Shown: one piece after another, positions 23,870 to 31,476 of the stretch | Position numbering within the stretch: the stretch's first letter is position 1 | How the letters are laid out: each line of letters starts with the position of its first letter | Assembly: GCF_012113595.1 (NCBI RefSeq) | Contig: NZ_CP050831.1 | Location: 5,766,001 to 5,830,000 of the forward strand | Direction: 5' to 3' | Length of the DNA stretch: 64,000 bases | Origin: Bacteroides faecium | GTDB taxonomy: Bacteria > Bacteroidota > Bacteroidia > Bacteroidales > Bacteroidaceae | Position numbers and translations under genes: made by a program | The notes under the pieces: model-generated | The model's input: the letters and a program-made list of their open reading frames with translations, nothing else | What the model was told of the DNA's origin: nothing | Databases searched by the model: none

Positions 23870-24277
23870 ATGAATATGAATGAACAAAAATTGATACCTA
23901 AAGATAAATTTGATTTAGATGCAGCCAAGCGTCTGTCGTTGGCTACCCCTGAACAAGTATCGGCTGTGGCAACCCCTCTTTTGGAATGGATTGCTGACAT
24001 GAATTGGCCTGTAGCATTAGAGATTATTCATGTCTTACCCAAGTTTCACAAAGAACTTTTACCAAGCATTGAGCCAATACTGTTAAATCGGGAAAATGAC
24101 ATCATTTGGAAATATTGGATTATTAGTCAACTTTTAATTCAATTTCCCAAAGAAAACCTATTGACACTACTTCCTATTATACAGGAATATGCCGACCTTA
24201 TCCCGCATAATGAAAATGAAGAAGATTTGAAGGAAGTATCTTTAGATTCCTTGGCTTGGTATAACAAAAGAGAATGA
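23870..24277 (+). CDS. DUF5071 family protein (cassette ORF)
   Basis: A 135-residue soluble helical protein. The opening LIPKDKFDLDAAKRLSL and the block LLEWIADMNWPVALEIIHVL match the DUF5071 pattern (two-to-three HEAT-like helices). DUF5071 proteins occur in immunity-type arrays. The ATG at 23870 or 23876 is preferred to an upstream TTG at 23867. It lies within the hairpin-delimited series. Confidence 0.8.
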   Translation: MNMNEQKLIPKDKFDLDAAKRLSLATPEQVSAVATPLLEWIADMNWPVALEIIHVLPKFHKELLPSIEPILLNRENDIIWKYWIISQLLIQFPKENLLTLLPIIQEYADLIPHNENEEDLKEVSLDSLAWYNKRE

Positions 24278-24301
24278 ACTTTCATCAATAATAAACAGAT
24301 A

Positions 24302-24333
24302 AATCACCCTAACAACCGATTGTCCACTGGACA
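24302..24333. repeat. Cassette-boundary structure 10
   Basis: AATC...GATT (24302-24321) encloses CCCTAAC and is followed by a second small perfect hairpin TGTCC-ACT-GGACA (24321-24333). It is a degenerate member of the boundary series. Confidence 0.4.
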
Positions 24334-24359
24334 TTTACAACTAATTAAAACAATATAAT

Positions 24360-24438
24360 ATGGATAAGAACACTATATTTGAATCCCCGACCTTTAATTG
24401 ATGAGTTCTTGAAATGGTATGAAGAAGGTTGCAAGTAA
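24360..24438 (+). pseudogene. Remnant of a cassette gene
   Basis: ATG 24360 opens MDKNTIFESPTFN and stops. A frame shifted by one from about 24377 reads NPRPLIDEFLKWYEEGCK and ends at TAA 24436-24438. Taken together they look like the first and last codons of a small gene joined by an internal deletion and frameshift. The original family is not recognisable. Confidence 0.4.
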
Positions 24439-24462
24439 GGTTAGTAACAATTAGCTCATGAC

Positions 24463-25035
24463 ATGGAACAAAAGAAATTAACTGAATTGTCTTTAGACGA
24501 ACTTTGGCAATTATTCCCCATAACCCTGACTGCACACCAAGAATGCTGGGCAGACTGGTATAAGGAAGAAGCGGAGTTGCTGAAAGAGAGAGTTCCCAGC
24601 ATTGAACGTATTAGTCATATAGGCAGTACGGCAATTAAAGGAATTTGGGCAAAGCCTATCATAGATATACTTGTGGAAATTCCAAGAGAAGAAAAACTCG
24701 TCAATTTGAAAAGTACAATTGAAAAATGCGGCTATATCTGCATGGCAGAGAACGACAGTCGAATTGATTTCAATAAAGGTTACACCCTACAAGGATTCGC
24801 CGAACGGGTATTTCATCTGCATTTGTGTTACGAGGGAGATAATGACGAATTATATTTCAGAGATTATCTTCAAACGAATGTTGCCATTGCCAAAGAATAT
24901 GAACGACTTAAACTTGGTTTGTGGAAACAATATGAGCATGACAGGAATATGTACACTTTTCAAAAAGGAGATTTCATAAAACAATACACCCAGAAAGGAA
25001 AACAGCTTTTTGCAGGCAGATATGACAATAAGTAA
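24463..25035 (+). CDS. GrpB/UPF0157 nucleotidyltransferase-fold protein
   Basis: A 190-residue protein with the GrpB-family core: HIGSTAIKGIWAKPIIDILV (nucleotidyltransferase-like GS...D-x-D region), a central VFHLHLCYEGDNDELYFRDY, and LQTNVAIAKEYERLKLGLW. Members resemble minimal nucleotidyltransferases, but their substrate is unclear. The gene closes the intact part of the array. The start ATG at 24463 follows the remnant by 24 bp. It may be a regular cassette or an older resident. Confidence 0.85.
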   Translation: MEQKKLTELSLDELWQLFPITLTAHQECWADWYKEEAELLKERVPSIERISHIGSTAIKGIWAKPIIDILVEIPREEKLVNLKSTIEKCGYICMAENDSRIDFNKGYTLQGFAERVFHLHLCYEGDNDELYFRDYLQTNVAIAKEYERLKLGLWKQYEHDRNMYTFQKGDFIKQYTQKGKQLFAGRYDNK

Positions 25036-25075
25036 TAAAAAGGCTCTTTTATAAATCAGCACAAAACATAAATTT

Positions 25076-25293
25076 ATGATTGTAACACAATATAAAAAAG
25101 AAGGTGGAGAACAACAAGAAGCATATAATATCATGTACTTTATCAAAAATATGCAGAACAAGAAGTAGATGAAACTAAAATGAATTATGTTGCCGACTTA
25201 TTGGATTGTGTATGTGGCTGGGTAAGCAATGAACAATACAAGATATGGGACACATATCTTGTATTTCAAAGTATGTCGTATACCTTTTTATAA
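25076..25293 (+). pseudogene. Frameshifted small gene
   Basis: ATG 25076 opens MIVTQYKKEGGEQQEAYNIM and stops at 25168. A shifted frame overlapping from about 25135 reads YQKYAEQEVDETKMNYVADL followed by LDCVCGWVSNEQYKIWDTYL and stops at 25293. The sense of both halves and their overlap indicate one gene of about 70 codons broken by a small indel near 25130. Family unknown. Confidence 0.45.
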
Positions 25294-25354
25294 TATAAAG
25301 TAATGCAATCCCATTATTATCATTACCTTTACTGCCCCATAAAAGTAGTATAAT

Positions 25355-26485
25355 ATGAATTTTGAACAATTAGCAACCATTATAACTGATACACACCAAC
25401 AATTACAACAGAGTGCGGTCAAAGCTGTAAACCAACGACTGACAGTACGTAATTGGCTTATAGGATTTTATATCATAGAGTTTGAACAAAATGGTGAAGA
25501 CCGTGCCACTTATGGTGAACAGTTATTAAAGAATTTGGAACAAAGAATAAATCAAAAGGCTTTAAGTGTCACTCTATTTCAGTGGTCTAGAAAATTCTAC
25601 TTGTTATATCCACAATTTAATCTACTAATAAAACATTCATTCATGCTAATATATGAGACAGCGTCTCATAAATTAATTGTCAATGGAGAAAAACAGATTT
25701 ATGAGACACTGTCTCATAAATTACAAAACATTGAAAATGAAGATAATGATGAAAACATACCTGCTGAAAAGTTATTATCTTCTATCTCATTTTCTCATTT
25801 CATCGAACTGATGAAGATAGATAATCTCGTTAAACGGTTGTATTACGAAATGCTGACTATCCAAACTGGACTTTCTGTCCGGGAACTCAAACGACAGATA
25901 AACGCATTGAGTTACGAGCGTATCGGACTATCGGGTGATATGGAACATGCGCTTACTACCATACAAAAAAAAATACATCCGCAAACCGTAACCGATACAG
26001 TTAAGGATGATTATTTTTTCGAGTTCTTGAATATCCCGCAGCAACACGTTCCACTTCTCAAAGAGAGCGAACTTGAAACCTTATTACTTGACCATTTGCG
26101 TGACTTTATCATCGAACTTGGGAATGGCTTTTGTTTCGAGGCAAGGCAGAAACGCATTTTGATTGGCGACGAATATTTTTTCATTGATATGGTCTTTTAT
26201 CACCGAATCCTTAAAGCTCATATTTTGTTGGAAGTCAAAATATCTCCATTCGACCATGCCCATGTGTCACAACTTTATTCTTATTTAAATTACTACAAAG
26301 CTGAAGTGATGGAACCCGATGATAATCCACCTATTGGCATTTTATTAGTGACAAACAAGAACGACGCATTGGTGCAATATGCTACTGCTGGAATGGATGA
26401 ACAAATATTCGTTTCTAAATATAAATTACAACTTCCAACAGAGCAACAACTCAAAGATTTAATCTTAAAAACCATCCGGCAATAA
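25355..26485 (+). CDS. YhcG-family PDDEXK nuclease (DUF1016)
   Basis: A 376-residue protein. Residues 1-170 are the DUF1016 N-terminal helical domain (VNQRLTVRNWLIGFYIIEFE, LSVTLFQWSRKFYLLYPQFN). Residues 215-376 are the PDDEXK nuclease-like domain with EARQKRILIGDEYFFIDMVF and LLEVKISPFDHAH carrying the D and E-x-K residues. YhcG proteins are found with restriction and mobile-element genes, but their physiological role is not settled. An internal near-repeat, IYETASHKL / IYETLSHKL (about residues 99-127), is coded by two DNA palindromes. Confidence 0.88.
   Translation: MNFEQLATIITDTHQQLQQSAVKAVNQRLTVRNWLIGFYIIEFEQNGEDRATYGEQLLKNLEQRINQKALSVTLFQWSRKFYLLYPQFNLLIKHSFMLIYETASHKLIVNGEKQIYETLSHKLQNIENEDNDENIPAEKLLSSISFSHFIELMKIDNLVKRLYYEMLTIQTGLSVRELKRQINALSYERIGLSGDMEHALTTIQKKIHPQTVTDTVKDDYFFEFLNIPQQHVPLLKESELETLLLDHLRDFIIELGNGFCFEARQKRILIGDEYFFIDMVFYHRILKAHILLEVKISPFDHAHVSQLYSYLNYYKAEVMEPDDNPPIGILLVTNKNDALVQYATAGMDEQIFVSKYKLQLPTEQQLKDLILKTIRQ
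25652..25719. repeat. Paired palindromes inside the YhcG gene
   Basis: TATGAGACAGCGTCTCATA (25652-25670) and a 21-nt palindrome with the same core (ATGAGACACTGTCTCAT within 25699-25719) are 47 bp apart and code a repeated Y-E-T-x-S-H-K-L peptide. Confidence 0.7.
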
Positions 26486-26588
26486 TGTGAAAGAAGTCCC
26501 CAAAAATAAATGAATATACAGCACACGTGCAGAGTTAGTTGGAAGATGAACATACTTTCATTATTCATGTCTATAAATAAGCGTAAAA

Positions 26589-26622
26589 CGATGCAGGCAT
26601 CCAGTGATACCTGCATCGCATT
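26589..26622. terminator. Bidirectional terminator between yhcG and rsgA-like genes
   Basis: Perfect 9-bp arms CGATGCAGG (26589-26597) and CCTGCATCG (26610-26618) lie between convergent genes, with short T-runs on each strand (ATTTTG on plus, TTTTAC on minus). Confidence 0.75.
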
Positions 26623-26633
26623 TTGAGTAGAAA

Positions 26634-27725
26634 TCAGCGGCTTGCATCCTTGCGGTTCTTCACTTCTTCCACCAGTTTGGTAAAGGATTTCTCCTTTTTA
26701 CGTTTCTCATGTTCGGAAGCAGAGAAATGCCACGCTTCCCGACGAAGTTTCAGATAGCTCTCATAAACTTTTGAATCTAATGCGCCACTATTGACTGCTT
26801 CTATAACAGCACAGCCCGGTTCATTGATATGTTTGCAATCCTTGAAACGGCACGACTCCGCATAGTCGGAGATTTCCAGTACTTCGGCAAGAGAATCGGG
26901 ATTGTCAATGGCCAAGCCAAATTCACGGACGCCCGGAGTGTCGATTAAAACACCCGAACTGTTCATCAATACCATTTCACGGCGGGTCGAAGTATGACGA
27001 CCTTTTCCTGTGGACAGGCTTATATCAGATGTGAGCAATACCGACTTTTCACAAAGCGCATTCACCAAAGAGCTTTTCCCCACACCCGAAGAACCGACAA
27101 ATACAACCGTTTCGCCTTCTGATATGGATTCGCGTAGCCGGAGAATAGTCTCCGGTTGACGGATACTCGTAAAAAAGACAGGTATCTGACAGGCGATATG
27201 CTTTATTTGTCCTTCAACACTCTGCCTGTCAAAATCCAAATCGGCTTTGTTGAGTACCAATACGGAACTGATATTTTCTTCCAATATCTGAGCCATAAAA
27301 CGTTCTACCCTGCGGACATTGAAATTATCATCAAGGCTTTGTACTATAAATGCCTTATCGACATAAGAAGCAATGGCTTGTTTATCAGCAACTGTCCCGC
27401 TTTTCTTGCGATACAATGTCCGTTCACGGGGCAGCATATCAACTATAATCCCTTTATTTTCATCAAACGGCTGAAAGATTACCCAATCACCCGTACAAGG
27501 TAATTCAAAATCTGATTTCCCGTACATCATGTTACCTGTCAGTTCGCACTGAAACAAGCCATTTTCAGAAACTATCTCATAACACGTCCGATGCACAATG
27601 GATACACGACCGTGGGCAAGGGTACTATATAATGATTCTTCTTTAAGTTGGTTTAGCATCTCATTCCAGCCATACATATTCAGGTTAATGCCGGATTGAG
27701 GATTGGTATTATTTTCGTTATTCAT
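26634..27725 (-). CDS. RsgA/YjeQ-like circularly permuted GTPase
   Basis: A 363-residue protein with an N-terminal OB-like domain (to about residue 105) and a circularly permuted GTPase: NKAD (G4, about 160) comes before GSSGVGKSS (G1, about 213) and DTPGVREFG (G3, about 263). The C-terminal zinc site has the spacing CRFKDCKHINEPGC. RsgA releases factors from the 30S subunit late in ribosome assembly. The N-terminal block MYGWNEMLN and length suggest the second, non-canonical RsgA paralogue seen in many Bacteroides. The housekeeping copy is presumably elsewhere. Confidence 0.85.
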   Translation of the reverse strand: MNNENNTNPQSGINLNMYGWNEMLNQLKEESLYSTLAHGRVSIVHRTCYEIVSENGLFQCELTGNMMYGKSDFELPCTGDWVIFQPFDENKGIIVDMLPRERTLYRKKSGTVADKQAIASYVDKAFIVQSLDDNFNVRRVERFMAQILEENISSVLVLNKADLDFDRQSVEGQIKHIACQIPVFFTSIRQPETILRLRESISEGETVVFVGSSGVGKSSLVNALCEKSVLLTSDISLSTGKGRHTSTRREMVLMNSSGVLIDTPGVREFGLAIDNPDSLAEVLEISDYAESCRFKDCKHINEPGCAVIEAVNSGALDSKVYESYLKLRREAWHFSASEHEKRKKEKSFTKLVEEVKNRKDASR

Positions 27726-27942
27726 TATCTTAATGTATAGAGCGTACGTATTGAAAGCATAACAATGCTTTTTCTGTCATTGTACGCAGTTTAAAATTGA
27801 AATTATAAAGACACAAGAATTACTCCCGAAAGGAATCATCCGAGAGCAAACGAAAGGACAATCTGTGTCAGAGACACAGACTGTTTACTAAACCAAATCC
27901 GATTTATTATTTTTAGTCATGCGGCAAAGATAGGCATTTTTT

Positions 27943-28644
27943 TTATTTTATGGCAAAACGGGCAGTCATTTCATATCTCAGCTTGATGACACGGTACTGT
28001 TCGGTAGCTGCCGTCCCCATGCTGACATTGCTCTGTGCCTGGAAAGGAATATAACGGCTTATGTTGTTATCGGCAGGTTCAACGATACGAATGACTTCAC
28101 CCAATTGCTGTCCCATTGCTTCCACCAGATAGGATGCCTTCTCACGGGCTGCTTTCAATGCTTCAATCTTTCCCTGCTTCCTGTACATCGGCAAGTCCTT
28201 ATGTTTCAGTTCCCCGATACGCATGGACTCAATTCCCCATGTATTGACAGACCGGATAATAGAATTGATTTGCTCGAAATCCGTAAGACGGATATCCAGT
28301 TGTTTGCCAATCAGGAATTCCTTTCCTCTCTGACGCCAATAGTCCCCTACTTCCTGCGTACGGATAGCCTCATCCGATATTCCTATTTTACGCAAACTTT
28401 TACGCAAATCTTTCTCTATCATAGCCAACGGCACTTTCGTCCGAAAGTCTTCCTCTTTCTTCGATTTACCCGTATATTCTTCTTCCCAATATTCCTTTAT
28501 CTGAATCAGAAAGTGTATTTCGTCCGGGACGACTTCTATCTCCGAAGAACCGGTCACTTCAACATATCTTTCGTCACTTTCTTGAGCATTGGCAAGGATA
28601 TTCCATGCGAACAAGGCAAAAGCCAATAAAAATACTTTTTTCAT
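27943..28644 (-). CDS. SIMPL-domain periplasmic protein
   Basis: A 233-residue exported protein with signal peptide MKKVFLLAFALFAWNILANA and a SIMPL (BP26/OMP28-like, DUF541) domain from about residue 27: VEVTGSSEIEVVPDEIHFLI, LRKIGISDEAIRTQEVGDYW, AREKASYLVEAMGQQLGEVI. SIMPL proteins form oligomeric rings in the envelope, but their role is unknown. It is a single-gene unit. A hairpin TCTGTGTC-AGA-GACACAGA around 27861-27879 lies downstream and may end it. Confidence 0.88.
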   Translation of the reverse strand: MKKVFLLAFALFAWNILANAQESDERYVEVTGSSEIEVVPDEIHFLIQIKEYWEEEYTGKSKKEEDFRTKVPLAMIEKDLRKSLRKIGISDEAIRTQEVGDYWRQRGKEFLIGKQLDIRLTDFEQINSIIRSVNTWGIESMRIGELKHKDLPMYRKQGKIEALKAAREKASYLVEAMGQQLGEVIRIVEPADNNISRYIPFQAQSNVSMGTAATEQYRVIKLRYEMTARFAIK

Positions 28645-28723
28645 ATCTTCGATTATTAGGGTGATATTACTTTTTATATGCCATCATTTTACAAAGCTAT
28701 AAAAAAAATCTATATTACGGACT

Positions 28724-29326
28724 TTATCCTAAAATATCAAGCAAGCACTTTCTATGTATCAAAATAATATCTCCTTTCTTTACTTTATACTTATAAGGCT
28801 GTTTGCCCGAAAGAAGAGAAATCTCTCCCTTCTCAAACATACACTTTAACCGGGTACTGGAAAGCGGAAGACATCTCTTTATCAATGATGATAATTTCAG
28901 GTTCAAGTCAAAATCACATTTGATTCGGACACTTATCGCTTCATCGGTCATATCCATAATGGCTTCCGATGAAATGTCACTCGTTACCTCATATTCAACG
29001 CTATCATAGTCTAATTGAAGATTGTTCTTGCTTGCCATTCCGACCGAGAAAGCATATTGCCAGGCCGTTTCCCTATCGTTCATCGAAAAGCTATGAAACA
29101 GTTTCTTATCAATCAGGTCGGGTTTGGTTCGCGAAAACAAAGTCATATTACAAGTGTTATCGCACTTCACGCATCTGTAAATCAGCCAGACATCAATGTT
29201 CTTTTTCTGTGCATTCATTCTGAACTTATCACTGCAATAAAAGCGGTCACTGTCGCAGTGGCTACATTTCTTAATCAATAAAGGGCAATTCTTCACCCTA
29301 ATCTCCCATGTAAATGTTGTTTCCAT
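28724..29326 (-). CDS. DUF1062 family protein
   Basis: A 200-residue cytoplasmic protein. The N-terminal half carries cysteine pairs typical of a zinc ribbon (KKCSHCDSDRFYCS and YRCVKCDNTC), and the middle holds TAWQYAFSVGMASKNNLQLD. The C-terminal part (SLIKRCLPLSSTRLKCMFEK, KYKVKKGDIILIHRK) resembles an RNA-binding S4-like motif. This order fits DUF1062. Function is unassigned; RNA binding is an inference. Confidence 0.75.
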   Translation of the reverse strand: METTFTWEIRVKNCPLLIKKCSHCDSDRFYCSDKFRMNAQKKNIDVWLIYRCVKCDNTCNMTLFSRTKPDLIDKKLFHSFSMNDRETAWQYAFSVGMASKNNLQLDYDSVEYEVTSDISSEAIMDMTDEAISVRIKCDFDLNLKLSSLIKRCLPLSSTRLKCMFEKGEISLLSGKQPYKYKVKKGDIILIHRKCLLDILG

Positions 29327-29434
29327 AATTATACAAAAGCTGTTATCTTTCTTTATGAATCAAATCTTTTTCTTCGCAAAGTTGGATATTAGCCATTTGT
29401 ATAATTCACAAGATGTCACAAGACGGCATGAAAT

Positions 29435-30274
29435 TTATCTATCCAGCTCATCCATCATCTTTATAATTTTATCTTTCAACTTATCAAGAAACTGCGTCCT
29501 GCTCTTCTTCCGATTTCTGATTTCCAGGAAGATACGATAAAAGTCTCCTATCTCAATATTAAAAAGAGTTTCGCAACAGAAAGCTATGTCTTTTAAGCTG
29601 GTATTTCCATTGTTGAAGCATTTGCCCGCATACAGGGCATAGATAAACTCAACCAAAGCGACTTTGCTATCCGTCCACTGCAATAGCCGGCTTTCTACTA
29701 TTGAAGTGAGTTTCAGATGAAGTTCGTCTGATAATATCTCTATTTCAGCAGACAGATATTCCGTTAAACGATTGTTGGCTATGATTTCCGCCACACTTGA
29801 ATCATGCAGGGTAGTGAAAGAAGAATCCCTGTCCAACAGCCCGAAACAGGTATCTGCTAGAATGTCATAGTTTCTTCTGACAAAATATTGTTCGTCGAGT
29901 TCCGTCCTGCCAGTACGGTAATAATCATAAAAGGGATTATTCAAGAAATACTTTTTCAAGTTCTCCAATTCCGACTTCAGATATTTGCATTGGGTAGACG
30001 GAGATTCGCCGATACGTTTCTTTTCAATCTGATACAAGCGGACATAAAACATCAACAGCCCGGAAATTTGAGGTTTCCAGGTCTTGAAGAACAAGATTTC
30101 TTCTTCCGGATTCGTGAATTGGTATTCGGCAACGGCGGACTTCAACAGGATAAGAGACGTCTGTATGACATCAATAATCTGCTTTATCTTATCAAGTGGG
30201 GCAACCGACTGTCGCTCAATTCTTTCAATCTCTTTTTCTATGTTCAGCTTACTATTTCTTACGAAATTTTCCAT
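29435..30274 (-). CDS. RteC-domain protein (orphan)
   Basis: A 279-residue helical protein matching the RteC family: KSAVAEYQFTNPEEEILFFK, TWKPQISGLLMFYVRLYQIE, and the winged-helix-like C-terminus (ALVEFIYALYAGKCFNNGNT, LKDIAFCCETLFNIEIGDFY). RteC of CTnDOT is the activator of excision genes in response to tetracycline. Here no integrase, mobilisation or tet gene is adjacent, so it is an orphan regulator, perhaps a relic of an integrative element. It may have been recruited for an unrelated target. Confidence 0.85.
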   Translation of the reverse strand: MENFVRNSKLNIEKEIERIERQSVAPLDKIKQIIDVIQTSLILLKSAVAEYQFTNPEEEILFFKTWKPQISGLLMFYVRLYQIEKKRIGESPSTQCKYLKSELENLKKYFLNNPFYDYYRTGRTELDEQYFVRRNYDILADTCFGLLDRDSSFTTLHDSSVAEIIANNRLTEYLSAEIEILSDELHLKLTSIVESRLLQWTDSKVALVEFIYALYAGKCFNNGNTSLKDIAFCCETLFNIEIGDFYRIFLEIRNRKKSRTQFLDKLKDKIIKMMDELDR

Positions 30275-30604
30275 TCGTTTTCATATCGCATATGTTTCGA
30301 AAAACCATGCAGTAAATAATAAAAATAACAAAATGAAAAACCGGTTCGAGTGGAATTACTCAAACGAAAGAAATTAGCCTGTGGTTCGTGAGGCTAATAT
30401 TAAGCCAGAATAAATTTAAGAGTTGCTCCCAAAATAGTTGCTTTTTGATTTCAAGGGCAAATATAATCGTTTTTTATGATTATATGACGTTTTGGTGAAA
30501 TTTAAAGAACAAGCTATCCGGGAAAGCACAAAAATAGTATCTTTGCCTGCGATTTAATCACGAAGATGTGATAAAACCATTTTTAATCATTTAATAAAAA
30601 GACT
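30275..30604. promoter_or_regulatory. Divergent promoter region between rteC-like and ABM genes
   Basis: The 330-bp gap holds a plus-strand TATCTTTG at 30538-30545, 60 bp before the monooxygenase start, and a minus-strand TATATTTG at 30458-30465 that could serve the RteC-like gene with a long leader. No ORF is supported here. Confidence 0.5.
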
Positions 30605-30880
30605 ATGATAAGATTAAATGTTTTTGTCCGCGTAAGCGAGACAAACCGCGAGAAAGCGATTGAAGCAGCTAAGGAACTGACTGCTTGTTCTTTGAAGGAA
30701 GAAGGATGCATTGCTTATGATACTTTCGAAAGCAGTACCCGTCACGACGTTTTCATGATTTGTGAAACATGGCAGAATGCTGAAGTATTGGCAGCTCACG
30801 AGAAGTCTCCACACTTCGGCAAATATGTAGGTATCATTCAGGAATTAGCTGAAATGAAACTGGAGAAGTTCGAATTCTAA
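30605..30880 (+). CDS. Antibiotic-biosynthesis-monooxygenase (ABM/YgiN-like) protein
   Basis: A 91-residue single-domain ferredoxin-like fold protein of the ABM family. It opens MIRLNVFVRVSETNREKAIE and contains ACSLKEEGCIAYDTFESSTR and MICETWQNAEVLAAHEKSPH, in which the C-x-x-Y and W-x-x-x-x-x-x-x-H positions are typical. Relatives act on quinones. It has its own promoter element and a strong terminator, so it is monocistronic. Confidence 0.85.
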   Translation: MIRLNVFVRVSETNREKAIEAAKELTACSLKEEGCIAYDTFESSTRHDVFMICETWQNAEVLAAHEKSPHFGKYVGIIQELAEMKLEKFEF

Positions 30881-30925
30881 ATGAAACACGGAGAATAGAT
30901 ATACCATCTATCCAACTATCATCAG

Positions 30926-30974
30926 AAAGAGAGAGACATTCTTCTTCGGAAGGAAAGAATGTTTCTCTCTTTTT
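30926..30974 (+). terminator. Terminator of the ABM gene
   Basis: A long stem, AGAGAGACATTCTT against AAGAATGTTTCTCTC, around a 10-nt loop, followed by TTTTT. It sits between convergent genes. Confidence 0.85.
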
Positions 30975-31013
30975 ATATTTCCCTATCCCACAGGAATAGG
31001 AATGTATGAAGGA

Positions 31014-31430
31014 CTAGTCCAGTTTCTTATGAATAAATGTCCCTTCAATCCAATAAGTCGCGTGATTCGATTCAAATTTCAGCAGTACATAACCGGGGTC
31101 GGTAGGGCCACCGGGGAAATGCTCGATAAACCAGTCCTGCCAAAGTTCCTTTTTCATTTTCTCGTCCGTCACCACTTCCACAGTTCCCGTTAAGGCTACG
31201 CTGTCTCCCTTATCCTGAAAGCATAATCCGGCTTTCGGGTTCTTACGAAAGTCGATGGTCTTTAATGAGTCCGCTCCGGTAGACATCCAAATAGTAGAAA
31301 TTCCCTCTGTTGCAATCTTGCTCATCGGCACAGGACGGGGATACCCCTCTTCATTTACAGAAGCAAGCACTACAACTTCACATCTCTGCAACAACTCGGT
31401 TGCTTTCTCTTTCATTGTTTTTGTTGACAT
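31014..31430 (-). CDS. Pyridoxamine-5'-phosphate-oxidase-like flavin-binding protein
   Basis: A 138-residue split-barrel protein of the general-stress-26/PNPOx-like family: CEVVVLASVNEEGYPRPVPM at the N-terminus, TIDFRKNPKAGLCFQDKGDS in the middle, and VVTDEKMKKELWQDWFIEHF. Such proteins bind FMN or F420-like cofactors, and the substrate is unknown. It is downstream of, and on the same strand as, nrfA2 with a 46-bp gap, so read-through from that operon is possible. Confidence 0.85.
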   Translation of the reverse strand: MSTKTMKEKATELLQRCEVVVLASVNEEGYPRPVPMSKIATEGISTIWMSTGADSLKTIDFRKNPKAGLCFQDKGDSVALTGTVEVVTDEKMKKELWQDWFIEHFPGGPTDPGYVLLKFESNHATYWIEGTFIHKKLD

Positions 31431-31476
31431 AATCTTATTGGATTTATATTGCAGACAAATATAGTGAAAATAAATT

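Noticed and set aside
14443..24340. Classical mobile integron
   Set aside because: No integrase gene and no R'/R'' attC consensus (GTTRRRY) are present; the boundaries only resemble attC sites in having structured, stem-variable hairpins.
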